Assembly: GCF_900104775.1 (NCBI RefSeq)
Contig: NZ_FNSA01000003.1
Span: forward strand, 4,884,326 to 4,948,325
From: Tsukamurella tyrosinosolvens
GTDB lineage: Bacteria; Actinomycetota; Actinomycetes; Mycobacteriales; Mycobacteriaceae
DNA length: 64,000 nucleotides
Direction of reading: 5' to 3'
Below are positions 8,752 through 17,679 of this stretch, in pieces. Position numbers and translations under genes: made by a program. Below the pieces are notes generated by a model. That model did no database searches, was not told where the DNA came from, and worked only from the letters and a program-made list of their open reading frames with translations. Within the stretch, counting starts at the first letter, position 1, and the number at the start of each line of letters is the position of its first letter.

Positions 8752-8855
8752 GGGGTACCTCCGGGTGTGGCTCGGGCGATTGCGAGAACGAGCTTATCGG
8801 GCCTCCCGGCGGCGTGTGGGGTGCTGCATCCGCGCTGATCGGGACCTGCCGGGAA

Positions 8856-8883
8856 TGCAACTGTTCTGCATCGGATCTGCAAC
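8856..8883. promoter_or_regulatory. TGCAAC repeat cluster
   Basis: TGCAAC occurs at 8856 and 8878 with a TGCATC between them at 8867, an 11-base spacing that keeps all copies on one helix face. The same word is repeated upstream of the aldehyde dehydrogenase at 12,345. The GAF regulator gene lies between the two targets, so this may be its binding site; that is inference. Confidence 0.4.
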
Positions 8884-8899
8884 AACCGCACCCGCGGTT

Positions 8900-8915
8900 T
8901 GTGAGGTTCGTCACC
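8900..8915. promoter_or_regulatory. CRP/GlxR-like dyad
   Basis: TGTGA-GGTTCG-TCACC lies 36 bases before the hydrolase ATG, with the TGCAAC cluster immediately upstream. It matches the site at 3002 in 16 of 18 positions including flanks. Confidence 0.5.
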
Positions 8916-8951
8916 CGTGCTCTAGGTTGACGATTGAAGGAAGGGGTTGCA

Positions 8952-10979
8952 ATGGTGACCAGCCGATCCGGTAGAGCGAACGCACGACTGTCCGGCGTGC
9001 GCATCCCGCTCTGGGACCGCAGCCCCGCGCTGCCCGCCCCGTCGGGCGGCGAGCACCACCCGCGCGTCGACCACACGCTCCCCCTCGGCGATCCCACCGG
9101 CGGCGCCGACGCGCTCGCCTGGCGCGAGGCCGTCGACGGCCGGCTCACCTACCCGCGGGTCCACATCGACCGCAACGTCGACATCCGCATGTCCGACGGG
9201 GTGGTCCTGCGGGCCACCGTCGTGCGGCCCGCCGAGCTCGACGGGGTGCCCGTCGAGCGCCCCTACCCCGCGATCCTCAACCTCAACCCGTACAACCGCA
9301 TGGTCGTCGACGCCATCGACGAGACCACGCACGCCGCCTTCGTCGGGCCGGCGCTGACGAACGCCTCGAAGGCGCTCACGGGCGGGACGGTCGACTTCTC
9401 GGGCGGCCTGCTCCAGGGCTTCGGCATCAACCGCCGACTCGTGCGCAGCGGCTACGTGCAGGTGATCGTCGACGTCCGGGGCACCGGGACCTCGCACGGC
9501 GTGTGGCAGATCCTCGGCCCGCGCGAGCAGCTGGACTCCGTCGAGGTGCTGCGCTGGGCCCGTGCGCAGGACTGGTGCGACGGCACGCTCGGCATGGGTG
9601 GCTGGTCGTACTCGGCGATCAACTCGTTGCAGGCCGCGGGGCACGCGCCCGAGGGGCTGGGCGCGGTCTTCGCGATCGAGGGCAGCGAGGACATCGTCCG
9701 CGACATCTACATCACCGGCGGCCTCCCGTCGGTGTTCATCCCGCTGTGGCTCGGCGCCGTGAACGCCCTCAAGTGGCTGTACAACCCGCGCACGCTGCTC
9801 CGCGACACCGTGAACGGCAACGTCTTCCGCTGGCTGCACAGCCGCCTGGTCTCGCCGGCGACGGAGATCTCGTCAGTGGTGACGGGCGTGCTCACCGGCC
9901 GCGATCCCCGCGTCAACGACAACCCGTACTTCACCGAGCGGAACGCGAAGATCGAGGCGATCACCGCCCCGACGTTCCTGTTCGGCGGGTGGCACGACCT
10001 CTTCGGCCGCAGCACGCCGCGCATGTACTCGCGGCTCAACCTGCCCGCGGGCCGCAAGCAGATGGTGATCACCGACGGTTACCACTTCGACATGGGCGCC
10101 GGCTTCGGCGGCACGCAGGCGCCGCCGCGCATCGACGTCCTCGAGCGGGCCTGGTACGACCGCTGGCTCAAGGGCATCGACAACGGCGTCGACCGGTACG
10201 GCCCCGTCACGCTGCAGCAGCAGGGCGGCGGCTGGAGCGCGGGCGAGTCCTTCCCCCGCGCGGGTGCCCGCACCCGGCGGCTCTACGCGACCCCGGCACC
10301 GTCGGGCACGGCGGCGCACGCCAAGTACGACGGTGGCCTCGCGACCGTCCCGGAGCGCCGGCGCGCGTCCGCATCCACGCGGATCGACCTACGCGGCCTC
10401 GCTTCGCCCGACCTGACGCAGGTGCTGGCCGGGCTGACGAAGGCCGTCCCGGCGCTGGAGAACGCCGGCGTGCAGGAGCGCGGCGCGATCTCCTTCACGT
10501 CGCCGCCCGCCGGTGTGCCGGTGCAGCTCAGCGGGGCGATCAACGTCCACCTCGTGACACAGTGCGAGGGCGAGGAGGCGATCTGGACGGTCACCGTCAA
10601 CGACGTCGCGCCCGACGGCACGTCGACGGTCCTCTCCGGCGGCGCCCTCATGGCCTCGAACCGCGCCCTCGACCCGGCGCGCAGCACCTACGACCTCGAC
10701 GGCGAGCTGCTCGAAGCCTTCCACCCGCTCACCTGGTCCGCGAAGCAGCAGGTGGTGGCGGGCGAGACGATCGAGCTCGACGTCGACGTGGTGCCCACCG
10801 ACGCCGTGCTCGAGGAGGGGCATCGCCTGCGCGTGGACGTCTACGCCGGCAGCGTGCCCCGCTACCTGGCCACGGTTCCCGACCTGGTGAAGACCCGGTT
10901 CGGCAAGCAGACGGTGCTGCTCAGTCCCGAGCAGCCGTCCTACGTGAGCCTGCAGATCGTGGGCGATCCGGGCTGGTGA
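8952..10979 (+). CDS. CocE/NonD family (S15) hydrolase
   Basis: 675-residue serine hydrolase of the X-Pro dipeptidyl peptidase S15/CocE class, which cleaves esters or peptides. Seen: an N-terminal alpha/beta-hydrolase domain with the oxyanion/strand segment VIVDVRGTGTSHG, nucleophile motif GGWSYS (about residues 216-221), the acid in GGWHDLF (about 346) and the histidine in DGYHFDMG (about 378). The C-terminal jelly-roll domain covers about 450-675. There is no signal peptide, so it is probably cytosolic. ATG 8952 follows GGAAGG; an in-frame TTG at 8934 is the alternative. It may be under CRP-like and TGCAAC-box control. Natural substrate unknown. Confidence 0.85.
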   Translation: MVTSRSGRANARLSGVRIPLWDRSPALPAPSGGEHHPRVDHTLPLGDPTGGADALAWREAVDGRLTYPRVHIDRNVDIRMSDGVVLRATVVRPAELDGVPVERPYPAILNLNPYNRMVVDAIDETTHAAFVGPALTNASKALTGGTVDFSGGLLQGFGINRRLVRSGYVQVIVDVRGTGTSHGVWQILGPREQLDSVEVLRWARAQDWCDGTLGMGGWSYSAINSLQAAGHAPEGLGAVFAIEGSEDIVRDIYITGGLPSVFIPLWLGAVNALKWLYNPRTLLRDTVNGNVFRWLHSRLVSPATEISSVVTGVLTGRDPRVNDNPYFTERNAKIEAITAPTFLFGGWHDLFGRSTPRMYSRLNLPAGRKQMVITDGYHFDMGAGFGGTQAPPRIDVLERAWYDRWLKGIDNGVDRYGPVTLQQQGGGWSAGESFPRAGARTRRLYATPAPSGTAAHAKYDGGLATVPERRRASASTRIDLRGLASPDLTQVLAGLTKAVPALENAGVQERGAISFTSPPAGVPVQLSGAINVHLVTQCEGEEAIWTVTVNDVAPDGTSTVLSGGALMASNRALDPARSTYDLDGELLEAFHPLTWSAKQQVVAGETIELDVDVVPTDAVLEEGHRLRVDVYAGSVPRYLATVPDLVKTRFGKQTVLLSPEQPSYVSLQIVGDPGW

Positions 10980-11010
10980 CCGCCCTTTCCGGGCTATCGT
11001 CGGAAGCACG

Positions 11011-12243
11011 ATGGTGACCGGTTCCCACGCCGTCGCGTCCGCGGGTGCGGCCGCGCGGCTGCACAGCATGTTCGTCGACGGTGCGGTCGACGAGTCCGCG
11101 CTGCGCGCGTCCCAGTTGCGGCACCTCATCGCCGAGAGCTGGCAGCGCAGCCGCGACCTGGGCGTGAACCCGGACGGGGAGGCCCCGTCGGGCGACGGCG
11201 CGCTCGACGCCCTGCGCGCCCGGAACCCCCTGTCCGGCGTGATGCCGGTGATCCGGCGGCTCCTCGTGGACGACTCCGCCGGCGCGATGGTGGCCGTGGG
11301 CGACCGGGACGGAACTCTGCTGTGGGTGGAGGGCGACGGTGCCGCCGTCCGCCGGGCCGCCGCGATGAACTTCATCCCGGGCGCGAACTGGAGCGAGACC
11401 GCGGCGGGGACCAACGCACCCGGCACCGCGCTGGCGCTCGACACGGAGGTGCAGATCGCCGGGTCGGAGCACTTCGCGCGGCGGGCGCACCGGTGGAACT
11501 GCACCGCGGTCCCGGTGCACGACCCGGTGACCCGCGCGCCGATCGGCGTGCTCGACGTGACCGGCGGCCCCGAGGTCGCGACGCCGCAGGCCCTGGCGCT
11601 GGTGCGGGCCGCGGCGATGGCCGTCGAGGGGCAGCTGGCGATCCTGCGGCTGACCCCGCCCGCCCCCGCGGCCGGCCCGCGGCTGCGGCTGCTGGGCGGC
11701 CGCCCGGTGCTCGAGAAGGACGGCGGCGAGGTGCCGCTCACGGGCCGGCACGCCGACATCCTCGCGCTGCTCGCGCGGCACCCCGAGGGCCTGACCGCCG
11801 ACCACCTGGCGCTGCTGCTCGACGAGCGCGACCTCGATGTCGTGACCGTCCGCGCGGAGGTCTCGCGGCTGCGCAAGACGGTGGGTGCCGACCTACTGGG
11901 CTCGCGCCCCTACCGGCTGCTGGGGGCGCTGGCCTCCGACGCCGACGACGCCGCGCGCGCCATCCGCGCGGGCCGGGTCGCGGACGCCCTCGCGGTCTAC
12001 CGCGGGCCGCTGCTGCCCAATTCGGGGGCGCCCGGCGTCGCGCGGCTGCGCACCGAGCTGGCGGGCAGCCTCCGGTCGGCCGTGCTCGCGAGCCGGGATC
12101 TGGGCCTGCTGCGACGGTGGCTCGACCTCCCCGACGCGCGCGACGACGAGCACGGCTGGCGGGTGCTGCGCGCGCACGGCGATGCGCGTGCCCGCGCGGA
12201 GGCCGACGGCCGGCTCGCGGCGATCGCGATCGACCTGGCCTGA
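11011..12243 (+). CDS. GAF-domain transcriptional regulator with C-terminal winged helix
   Basis: 410-residue regulator of the type often found next to acetaldehyde/aldehyde dehydrogenase genes in actinobacteria. Seen: an N-terminal helical region with [11 protein letters not shown] (about residues 43-53), which is the signature of AcoR-like activators; a GAF domain at about 75-210 with [18 protein letters not shown]; then a winged-helix-like DNA-binding region (about 240-300: [16 protein letters not shown] and [15 protein letters not shown]). The AAA+ sigma54 domain of classical AcoR is absent. ATG 11011 is 31 bases after the hydrolase stop. It probably controls the downstream dehydrogenase. 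Confidence 0.8.
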   Translation: MVTGSHAVASAGAAARLHSMFVDGAVDESALRASQLRHLIAESWQRSRDLGVNPDGEAPSGDGALDALRARNPLSGVMPVIRRLLVDDSAGAMVAVGDRDGTLLWVEGDGAAVRRAAAMNFIPGANWSETAAGTNAPGTALALDTEVQIAGSEHFARRAHRWNCTAVPVHDPVTRAPIGVLDVTGGPEVATPQALALVRAAAMAVEGQLAILRLTPPAPAAGPRLRLLGGRPVLEKDGGEVPLTGRHADILALLARHPEGLTADHLALLLDERDLDVVTVRAEVSRLRKTVGADLLGSRPYRLLGALASDADDAARAIRAGRVADALAVYRGPLLPNSGAPGVARLRTELAGSLRSAVLASRDLGLLRRWLDLPDARDDEHGWRVLRAHGDARARAEADGRLAAIAIDLA

Positions 12244-12260
12244 CCTGGGCGGATCAGGGC

Positions 12261-12290
12261 TGCAACCGACTGCAACGTTGTTGCAACGGT
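12261..12290. promoter_or_regulatory. TGCAAC repeats with GCAAC-N3-GTTGC dyad
   Basis: TGCAAC at 12261 and 12271 plus TTGCAACG at 12281; the segment 12272-12284 is a perfect inverted repeat GCAAC-GTT-GTTGC. It sits between the GAF regulator stop and the aldehyde dehydrogenase start, as expected for an activator site. Confidence 0.5.
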
Positions 12291-12307
12291 CACTGCGTAG
12301 GGTGGAA

Positions 12308-12323
12308 TGTGACTGACATCACG
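12308..12323. promoter_or_regulatory. CRP/GlxR-like dyad
   Basis: TGTGA-CTGACA-TCACG lies 21 bases before the aldehyde dehydrogenase ATG and just downstream of the TGCAAC repeats. One half-site is one base off consensus. Confidence 0.4.
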
Positions 12324-12344
12324 CCACTCATCTGGAGGTCCGCC

Positions 12345-13868
12345 ATGACCGTTTACGCACGCCCCGGGGCCGCCGGCTCCCTCATGAGCTACCAGTCCCG
12401 CTACGACAACTGGATCGGCGGCGAGTGGGTCGCCCCGGTCAAGGGCCAGTACTTCGAGAACGTCACCCCGGTCACCGGCCAGGGCTTCTGCGAGGTGGCG
12501 CGGTCCACCGCCGAGGACATCGAGCTGGCGCTGGACGCCGCGCACGCGGCCGCCCCCGCCTGGGGCAAGACCGCGCCGGCCGTCCGCGCGGGGATCCTGC
12601 TCAAGATCGCCGATCGCATGGAGGCCAACCTCGAGTCGATCGCCCTCGCCGAGTCCTGGGACAACGGCAAGCCGATCCGCGAGACCCTCAATGCGGACAT
12701 CCCCCTCGCCATCGACCACTTCCGGTACTTCGCGTCGTGCCTGCGCTCCCAGGAGGGCGGGATCTCGGAGATCGACGAGAACACCGTCGCGTACCACTTC
12801 CACGAGCCGCTCGGCGTGGTCGGCCAGATCATCCCGTGGAACTTCCCGATCCTCATGGCCGTGTGGAAGCTGGCGCCCGCGCTGGCCGCCGGCAACGCGA
12901 TCGTCCTGAAGCCCGCCGAGCAGACCCCGGTGTCGGTGCTGTACCTGTGGTCGCTCATCGGCGACCTGCTGCCCGCGGGCGTGGTGAACATCGTCAACGG
13001 CTTCGGCCTGGAGGCCGGCAAGCCGCTGGCCTCGTCGAAGCGGATCCGCAAGATCGCCTTCACCGGCGAGACCACCACGGGCAAGCTGATCGCGGGCTAC
13101 GCCGCCGACAACCTCATCCCCGTGACCCTGGAGCTGGGCGGCAAGAGCCCGAACGTCTTCTTCAAGGACGTCATGGCCGCGAACGACGACTACCAGGACA
13201 AGGCCCTCGAGGGCTTCACGATGTTCGCGCTCAACCAGGGCGAGGTCTGCACCTGCCCGTCGCGCGCGCTGCTGGAGAAGCCGATCTTCGACGAGTTCCT
13301 CGAGCTCGGCTCCATCCGCACCAAGTCGATCATCCAGGGCGACCCGCTGGACACCGACACCATGATCGGCGCGCAGGCCTCGAAGGAGCAGCACGAGAAG
13401 ATCCTGTCGTACATCGAGATCGGTAAGAACGAGGGCGCGACCCTGGTGACCGGCGGCGAGGCGGCCGACCTGGGCGGCGATCTGTCGGGCGGCTACTACA
13501 TCCAGCCGACGATCTTCTCCGGCACGAACGACATGCGGATCTTCCAGGAGGAGATCTTCGGCCCGGTGCTCGCGGTGACGTCCTTCGACGGCTACGACAA
13601 CGCGATGGAGATCGCCAACGACACCCGCTACGGCCTCGGCGCCGGCGTGTGGTCGCGCAACGGCGACGTCGCCTACCGCGCTGGCCGCGACATCCAGGCC
13701 GGCCGCGTCTGGACGAACACCTACCACCAGTACCCGGCGCACGCGGCGTTCGGCGGCTACAAGGACTCGGGCATCGGCCGTGAGAACCACAAGATGATGC
13801 TCGATCACTACCAGCAGACCAAGAACCTGCTGGTCTCGTACGCACCGGGTGCGCAGGGCTTCTTCTGA
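12345..13868 (+). CDS. NAD-dependent aldehyde (acetaldehyde-type) dehydrogenase
   Basis: 507-residue aldehyde dehydrogenase oxidising an aldehyde to the carboxylate with NAD(P). Seen: [10 protein letters not shown] (about residues 162-171) and the cofactor-site FTGETTTGK, the catalytic general base Glu263 in ELGGKSP, and nucleophile Cys302 in NQGEVCTC, with a second Cys at 304. Overall wording matches the bacterial AldB/ExaC/acetaldehyde dehydrogenase group. The ATG at 12345 follows GGAGG. Pairing with the GAF regulator upstream supports aldehyde-inducible expression. A DUF779 gene, which often accompanies this enzyme, is instead at 17,680. Confidence 0.93.
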   Translation: MTVYARPGAAGSLMSYQSRYDNWIGGEWVAPVKGQYFENVTPVTGQGFCEVARSTAEDIELALDAAHAAAPAWGKTAPAVRAGILLKIADRMEANLESIALAESWDNGKPIRETLNADIPLAIDHFRYFASCLRSQEGGISEIDENTVAYHFHEPLGVVGQIIPWNFPILMAVWKLAPALAAGNAIVLKPAEQTPVSVLYLWSLIGDLLPAGVVNIVNGFGLEAGKPLASSKRIRKIAFTGETTTGKLIAGYAADNLIPVTLELGGKSPNVFFKDVMAANDDYQDKALEGFTMFALNQGEVCTCPSRALLEKPIFDEFLELGSIRTKSIIQGDPLDTDTMIGAQASKEQHEKILSYIEIGKNEGATLVTGGEAADLGGDLSGGYYIQPTIFSGTNDMRIFQEEIFGPVLAVTSFDGYDNAMEIANDTRYGLGAGVWSRNGDVAYRAGRDIQAGRVWTNTYHQYPAHAAFGGYKDSGIGRENHKMMLDHYQQTKNLLVSYAPGAQGFF

Positions 13869-14270
13869 TCCCCTGCCCGGGCTACGCCTGAGGGTGTCCG
13901 CGGCGCCGTCCCCCATCCGGGGGCGGCGCCGCTCGCACGTCCGGGTGCTCCTGCCCGACGGTGCGCGGCCGGCCGGCAGGGCAGCGGGCCGCCGGCGGCG
14001 TGTGGGGTCGTGTTGCTCACGCAAGCCATGCGTCCCACGCATACCCGCGAACACGCAGGTTCCAGCTGTTTCATGGGACCGATCGATGCGCGATCCGCAT
14101 ACCCCGCCTTCGCTGCCACTTCGCTCCAACCGGATGAGCTCTGTGGAGCTCGCCCGCCCGCCGATCTTCGGTCCAATCCTGCGACGACACGCCAACGATC
14201 CCTCGCCGACATGCACCGAAGATCGGACTGAGCGATCCGCTGTCCGCTGTTCCCGCCCGACGGTGCCGCC
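13869..14270. other. Non-coding stretch between the dehydrogenase and VapC
   Basis: Holds the strong terminator at 13900. The rest shows no reading frame with normal actinobacterial codon use, no tRNA-like structure and no clear promoter. It carries two copies of the over-represented word CCGACGGTGC (at about 13957 and 14257). Confidence 0.5.
13900..13932 (+). terminator. Rho-independent-like terminator after the aldehyde dehydrogenase gene
   Basis: GCGGCGCCG at the left pairs with CGGCGCCGC at the right, and the inner CCCCC pairs with GGGGG around a short loop (ATC region). There is no T tract, as is common in high-G+C actinobacteria. Confidence 0.7.
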
Positions 14271-14675
14271 TCACACCGTCCGGTAGGTGGCCCCGACCGC
14301 CTCGTAGGTGCGCGGCGCCCGCAGGTCAGCGGTCAGGAGTGTCATTCCGTGGTGCGCCGCGGTTGCACCCACCAGCGCGTCGTAGGTCGCGCCGCCGCCG
14401 ATTCCGCGCGCCCCCAGGGCCTCCACCACCCGTCGGTGCTCAGCGGCGGGAAGATCGATCAAGGGTGCGTCGACGCCTGCGATGAGCGCGGCGGCCTGCA
14501 CCGGCGAGAGACGATTCTCGGGGAGCCTGGTGAGCACGCTGAAGGTCTCCATCAGCACATGCGCGGGCACCGCGAACTCCTGCTGCGCCAACGCGAATGC
14601 GCACCTGGTGTGCGCATGGTGCCAGGACAGCAACGACGGAAGCAGGACGCTGGTGTCGCACGCTAGCGCGGCCAC
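14271..14675 (-). CDS. vapC: PIN-domain toxin, VapC family
   Basis: 134-residue PIN-domain ribonuclease, the toxin of a VapBC pair. Seen: N-terminal acidic motif ACDTSVLLP (Asp7), the conserved ETFSVLTRLP segment (Glu43) and the C-terminal TYDALVGATAAHHGMTLLTADLRA with two Asp residues; together these form the metal-binding acidic site. The GTG at 14675 overlaps the antitoxin gene by 13 bases, so translation is coupled. Toxic activity is expected from the family, not shown here. Confidence 0.85.
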   Translation of the reverse strand: MAALACDTSVLLPSLLSWHHAHTRCAFALAQQEFAVPAHVLMETFSVLTRLPENRLSPVQAAALIAGVDAPLIDLPAAEHRRVVEALGARGIGGGATYDALVGATAAHHGMTLLTADLRAPRTYEAVGATYRTV

Positions 14676-14917
14676 TGCCGGACCTCTTCGAGGGTCCGAC
14701 GGACCATCTCGTCGGTCAGTGGCGGAATCGGCTCCCGCGGTACGGCCTTCGGAAACGGGTGGCCCGGCACGATGTCGATCTCAACAGGTGCCACCTCGAT
14801 CTCGATGCGCCCGTCTGCGAACGTCACGTCCACTGCCCTCCCCGCGCTCAACCCCATCGCGTCCCGGATCGCCTTCGGCACCACGATCCGGCCCGCCCCG
14901 TCGATGGTCGTTCTCAT
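14663..14917 (-). CDS. vapB: AbrB/MazE-type antitoxin, VapB family
   Basis: 84-residue antitoxin. Residues 1-45 form a swapped-hairpin AbrB DNA-binding domain (MRTTIDGAGRIVVPKAIRD, then GRAVDVTFADGRIEIE). The C-terminal half, rich in Pro/Glu, should wrap the VapC toxin. As usual, the antitoxin gene is first and overlaps the toxin gene by 13 bases. Such complexes generally repress their own promoter; the intergenic DNA between 14918 and 14986 would be the operator region, but I see no clear dyad there. Confidence 0.85.
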   Translation of the reverse strand: MRTTIDGAGRIVVPKAIRDAMGLSAGRAVDVTFADGRIEIEVAPVEIDIVPGHPFPKAVPREPIPPLTDEMVRRTLEEVRQWPR

Positions 14918-14986
14918 ACCATTTTCCTACCATCACTCCTGCCATATGTCGATGCGTTCGCACAACCACCCGCGTAGCCTGGCCGG

Positions 14987-15739
14987 ATGCCCGACAGTCC
15001 GCTCATTCCAGCCCGCGTCCTGCACGTGTGGCCCGACGTCGATCGGCCCCCGCTCGTCGGCGTGGATCAGCTGCGCCCGCTGAGCGCTGAGGACCTCGGC
15101 CTCTCCGGGGCACTCGCCACCCGTATCGCCGCCTGGCAGGCGCTGTTGGAGGCCGACCATCTCGGTGGCCGCGAAGGCTGGCGCACAGCGGAAGCCGAGG
15201 CGGACTACGCCCGTGAGGCGCACGCGATCCTCGACGCGCTGGTCGTCGAGGTGCCCGGCTTCGTGATCGAGTACAGCCTCTGGCCGATCGCCGAGCGCGG
15301 CTACGCCGGCGGGTGGGCGACGGGGTGGTCACCGTCGGGCGAGACGCCGCTCCCCGCGGGCACCGACGTGCGACAGTTCGACGAGGCGCCCGAGCGGTGG
15401 GTCCGGCTGATGAGCGACTACGGCAGCACCGCCCTCTGGGCCACCTACGGGAACATCGGGCCCGAGCACCTGAACCTGCCCGCGGCCCTCGCGGCCGAAC
15501 TGCAGGCGTGGCAGGCGATCTGGGACAGCGAGCTGGACTGGGAGACGGGCTGGAGCTCGGACGCCGCGGCACAGCGGTACCGCGACGACGGCCTGCGGCT
15601 GCTGCCCCTCGTCGCCGCGGAGTTGCCCGGGCACGTCGTCGAGCTGATCGCCGGCGGCGACCGGGCCTACGCCGGCGCGTGGGTCGACGGCTGGCTGCCC
15701 ACTCTCCCGGACACCGTCTACAGCGCGTACGGCGACTGA
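14987..15739 (+). CDS. Hypothetical protein with two tandem related halves
   Basis: 250-residue acidic, Trp-rich cytosolic protein that I do not recognise. The two halves are related. Half one has LGLSGALATRIAAWQALLEAD then a GREGWRTAEAEADY segment and ends VPGFVIEY...AERGYAGGW. Half two has LNLPAALAAELQAWQAIWDS, then TGWSSDAAAQRY, and ends LPGHVVEL...GDRAYAGAW. No catalytic motif, membrane segment or signal is visible. ATG 14987 is divergent from the vapBC pair. Position beside a toxin-antitoxin pair suggests an immunity or accessory role, but nothing in the sequence proves it. Confidence 0.6.
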   Translation: MPDSPLIPARVLHVWPDVDRPPLVGVDQLRPLSAEDLGLSGALATRIAAWQALLEADHLGGREGWRTAEAEADYAREAHAILDALVVEVPGFVIEYSLWPIAERGYAGGWATGWSPSGETPLPAGTDVRQFDEAPERWVRLMSDYGSTALWATYGNIGPEHLNLPAALAAELQAWQAIWDSELDWETGWSSDAAAQRYRDDGLRLLPLVAAELPGHVVELIAGGDRAYAGAWVDGWLPTLPDTVYSAYGD

Positions 15740-15740
15740 C

Positions 15741-16472
15741 TCAGTCCACCGGGATCGTGGTGGTGCCGAGCAGATCGCCGAGCTGCCACGGGTCGAGGCC
15801 GTTGGCGGCGTTCATGTCACACCGCACGCGGCCGTAGCCCTCGGGCAGCCCGCCGCCGTAACCGCTGCCGTCGGTGTACTGGTGGATCGCGAAGCGCCGC
15901 CCCAGTTCCGGTGCCCGGGAGAACTCGGGTAGCGCGCCGTAGGACGGCACGACGAAGGGCATGTCGGGCAGCGTCGGCCAGATGCCGATGTCGTTGGGGT
16001 TGAGGTAGCCGATGCAGCGGGTGGGCCGCGGGTCGGCGCCGCCGCCGCGCCAGTCGGAGGCGCCCCACGTGAAGCGGTTGAAGGCGTCGGAATGGTCGCC
16101 GACGATCTGCCCGCCCCAGGACTCGGCGTCGGCCATGGTCACCACGTCGGGCCGGTCCTCGCCCTGCATCTCCAGGTGGACCGCGAGGGTCTCCTCCCAG
16201 TTGGGACGGACCACGGCGTAGACGATGGCGCCGACCAGCCGGCCGTCGTCGAGCATCCGCCGCACCGTGTCCCAATTGGCGGCGAAACGGCGGTCACGGT
16301 AGGTGCCGTCGTTGGAGCGGATCGCGACCCACCGGTAGGGGTACTTCTCGGGCAGCGGCGGCTGCCACTCGGAGACGTCCGCGTACAGGGTGTCGCGCTG
16401 CAGCCGCGCCGCGCGCGCCCGCCTCAGTCGCTTCCTCACCCCGCCCACGCTACCCCCGACACCCCTGGTCAT
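15741..16472 (-). CDS. GH25-like (lysozyme/muramidase-type) protein
   Basis: 243-residue protein resembling glycoside hydrolase 25 muramidases, which cut the glycan of peptidoglycan. Seen: the first barrel strand LYADVSEWQPP (about residues 29-39), VAIRSNDGTYRD, and an acidic strand TMADAESWGGQ that would hold the DxE catalytic pair, followed by FVVPSYGA and FAIHQYTDGSGYG as the last strands. No signal peptide is present; the N-terminus is basic (RKRLRRARAARLQ), as in phage lysins. No other phage gene is nearby. ATG 16472 is used; a GTG about 11 codons later is possible. Confidence 0.65.
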   Translation of the reverse strand: MTRGVGGSVGGVRKRLRRARAARLQRDTLYADVSEWQPPLPEKYPYRWVAIRSNDGTYRDRRFAANWDTVRRMLDDGRLVGAIVYAVVRPNWEETLAVHLEMQGEDRPDVVTMADAESWGGQIVGDHSDAFNRFTWGASDWRGGGADPRPTRCIGYLNPNDIGIWPTLPDMPFVVPSYGALPEFSRAPELGRRFAIHQYTDGSGYGGGLPEGYGRVRCDMNAANGLDPWQLGDLLGTTTIPVD

Positions 16473-16533
16473 GAGGTGCGCTTTACCCGGTCTTGGGTTG
16501 CGCGAACGACTTTCGCGCGGGCAATCTGGTCGG

Positions 16534-17244
16534 ATGCCCACTCTCGACCGGCGCGGCCGGTACTACCTGGCCGCCGCGGTGGCGCTCGTCGGCGCCGTCG
16601 TCGCCCTAGGCCTGCTCGTCGGCCGGCGCCCCGTCACCGAGGCCGACGGCGAGGTGCTGGAGGAGATGATCGAGCACCGCGATACGGCGCTCACGACCGC
16701 GATGCGGCTCATCACTGACGTCTTCTCGCCGGGCGGCACCATCGCGCTCGGCGTGTTCGTCGCTGCGCTCCTCGCGTGGCGACGGTCCGCCGCGTCCGCG
16801 GTCTTCGTGCTCGGGAGTACGGCGGTCGCGTCTGCGGCGACCCTGGCGCTGAAATACACGTTCGCCCGACAGCGCCCACCGCTCGTCGACCACCTCGCGA
16901 ACGAGACCGACTACGGCTTCCCGTCGGGGCACGTCACGGGCACGACCGCCCTGCTCCTGGCCACGACGGTGGCCGTCTCCGCAGGCTGGGCCGCCCGGCG
17001 GCGGCTGCTCGCGCTCGTCGTCCCCGCGGCGGTGATCGGTGCCGTCGCGGCGAGCCGCCTGTACCTGGGCGTGCACTGGTTCTCCGACACCGCGGCCGGT
17101 TTCGCGATCGGGATCGCGGGCGTCGCCGTGGGCCTGGCTCTCCTCCCGCCCGCGTCGTGGGCGCGCTGGGACCGCCGGCTGGCCGACACCGTCAGGCGTC
17201 GTCGCGCTCCGCGAACACGTCCCGCGCGACCAGCGTCGCGTTGA
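16534..17244 (+). CDS. PAP2-family membrane phosphatase
   Basis: 236-residue integral membrane phosphatase of the PAP2 superfamily, which dephosphorylates lipid phosphates such as phosphatidate or undecaprenyl pyrophosphate. Seen: helix one at residues 10-30, the first active-site motif KYTFARQRPP (about 107-116), the PSGH motif (about 130-133) with the general acid His, and SRLYLGVHWFSD (about 173-184) with the nucleophile His. ATG 16534. Its Arg-rich C-terminal tail overlaps the end of the convergent carboxymuconolactone-decarboxylase-like gene by 53 bases, an unusually long overlap, so the tail may be non-essential. Confidence 0.85.
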   Translation: MPTLDRRGRYYLAAAVALVGAVVALGLLVGRRPVTEADGEVLEEMIEHRDTALTTAMRLITDVFSPGGTIALGVFVAALLAWRRSAASAVFVLGSTAVASAATLALKYTFARQRPPLVDHLANETDYGFPSGHVTGTTALLLATTVAVSAGWAARRRLLALVVPAAVIGAVAASRLYLGVHWFSDTAAGFAIGIAGVAVGLALLPPASWARWDRRLADTVRRRRAPRTRPARPASR

Positions 17245-17602
17245 TCGCCCGAGGGAAACCCGTGTAGACGGCGGCGTGCAGCAGGACCTCGTTGATCTCC
17301 TCGCGGGTGATACCCACGTTGAGCGAGGTGTTCACGTGCACTCGCAGCTGGTTCTCGGTCCCGCCGAGCGCGGTCAGAATGCCCAGCGTCACCAGCTGCC
17401 GGTCGCGCGGGTTCAGGCCGGGCCGGGCGTAGACGTCGCCGAACCCCCATGCCGCGATGTGGTGTGCGAGCGCGGGGTTGACCTCGGCCAGCCCGTCGAT
17501 CACCGTCCTGGCCTCGGCGCCGTCGATGCCCTCGAGCACCTCCACGCCGGCCTCCCGGCGTGCGATCGATGCCTCGCTGTCGATGTCGTACTGCTCGGGC
17601 AC
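17192..17602 (-). CDS. Carboxymuconolactone decarboxylase (PcaC-like) family protein
   Basis: 136-residue all-helical protein of the CMD family, which includes gamma-carboxymuconolactone decarboxylase and AhpD-like proteins. Seen: RDRQLVTLGILTALGG, then HVNTSLNVGITREEINEVLLHAAVYTGFPRA, the signature of the PcaC branch. The AhpD CxxC motif is absent, so a peroxidase role is unlikely. No other beta-ketoadipate pathway genes are near. ATG 17602. It is on the same strand as the DUF779 and alcohol dehydrogenase genes and could be the last gene of that transcript. Confidence 0.8.
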   Translation of the reverse strand: MPEQYDIDSEASIARREAGVEVLEGIDGAEARTVIDGLAEVNPALAHHIAAWGFGDVYARPGLNPRDRQLVTLGILTALGGTENQLRVHVNTSLNVGITREEINEVLLHAAVYTGFPRAINATLVARDVFAERDDA

Positions 17603-17679
17603 GGCCTCACCTCCATCGACGGCGTGTCATTCGCACGCCTCACGACCGACGGTAGCCGCGCGCCTCCGGTCGCGCTCGC

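Noticed and set aside
11997..14216. A 739-codon minus-strand frame opposite the aldehyde dehydrogenase
   Set aside because: Stop-poor antisense of a high-G+C gene; the plus strand carries all aldehyde dehydrogenase motifs.
14010..14231. Small open frame between the aldehyde dehydrogenase and vapC
   Set aside because: No ribosome site, codon use unlike neighbours, no similarity to anything I recognise.
16534..17244. PAP2 protein as a dedicated undecaprenyl pyrophosphatase
   Set aside because: The motifs fit the superfamily only; nothing separates this substrate from other lipid phosphates.
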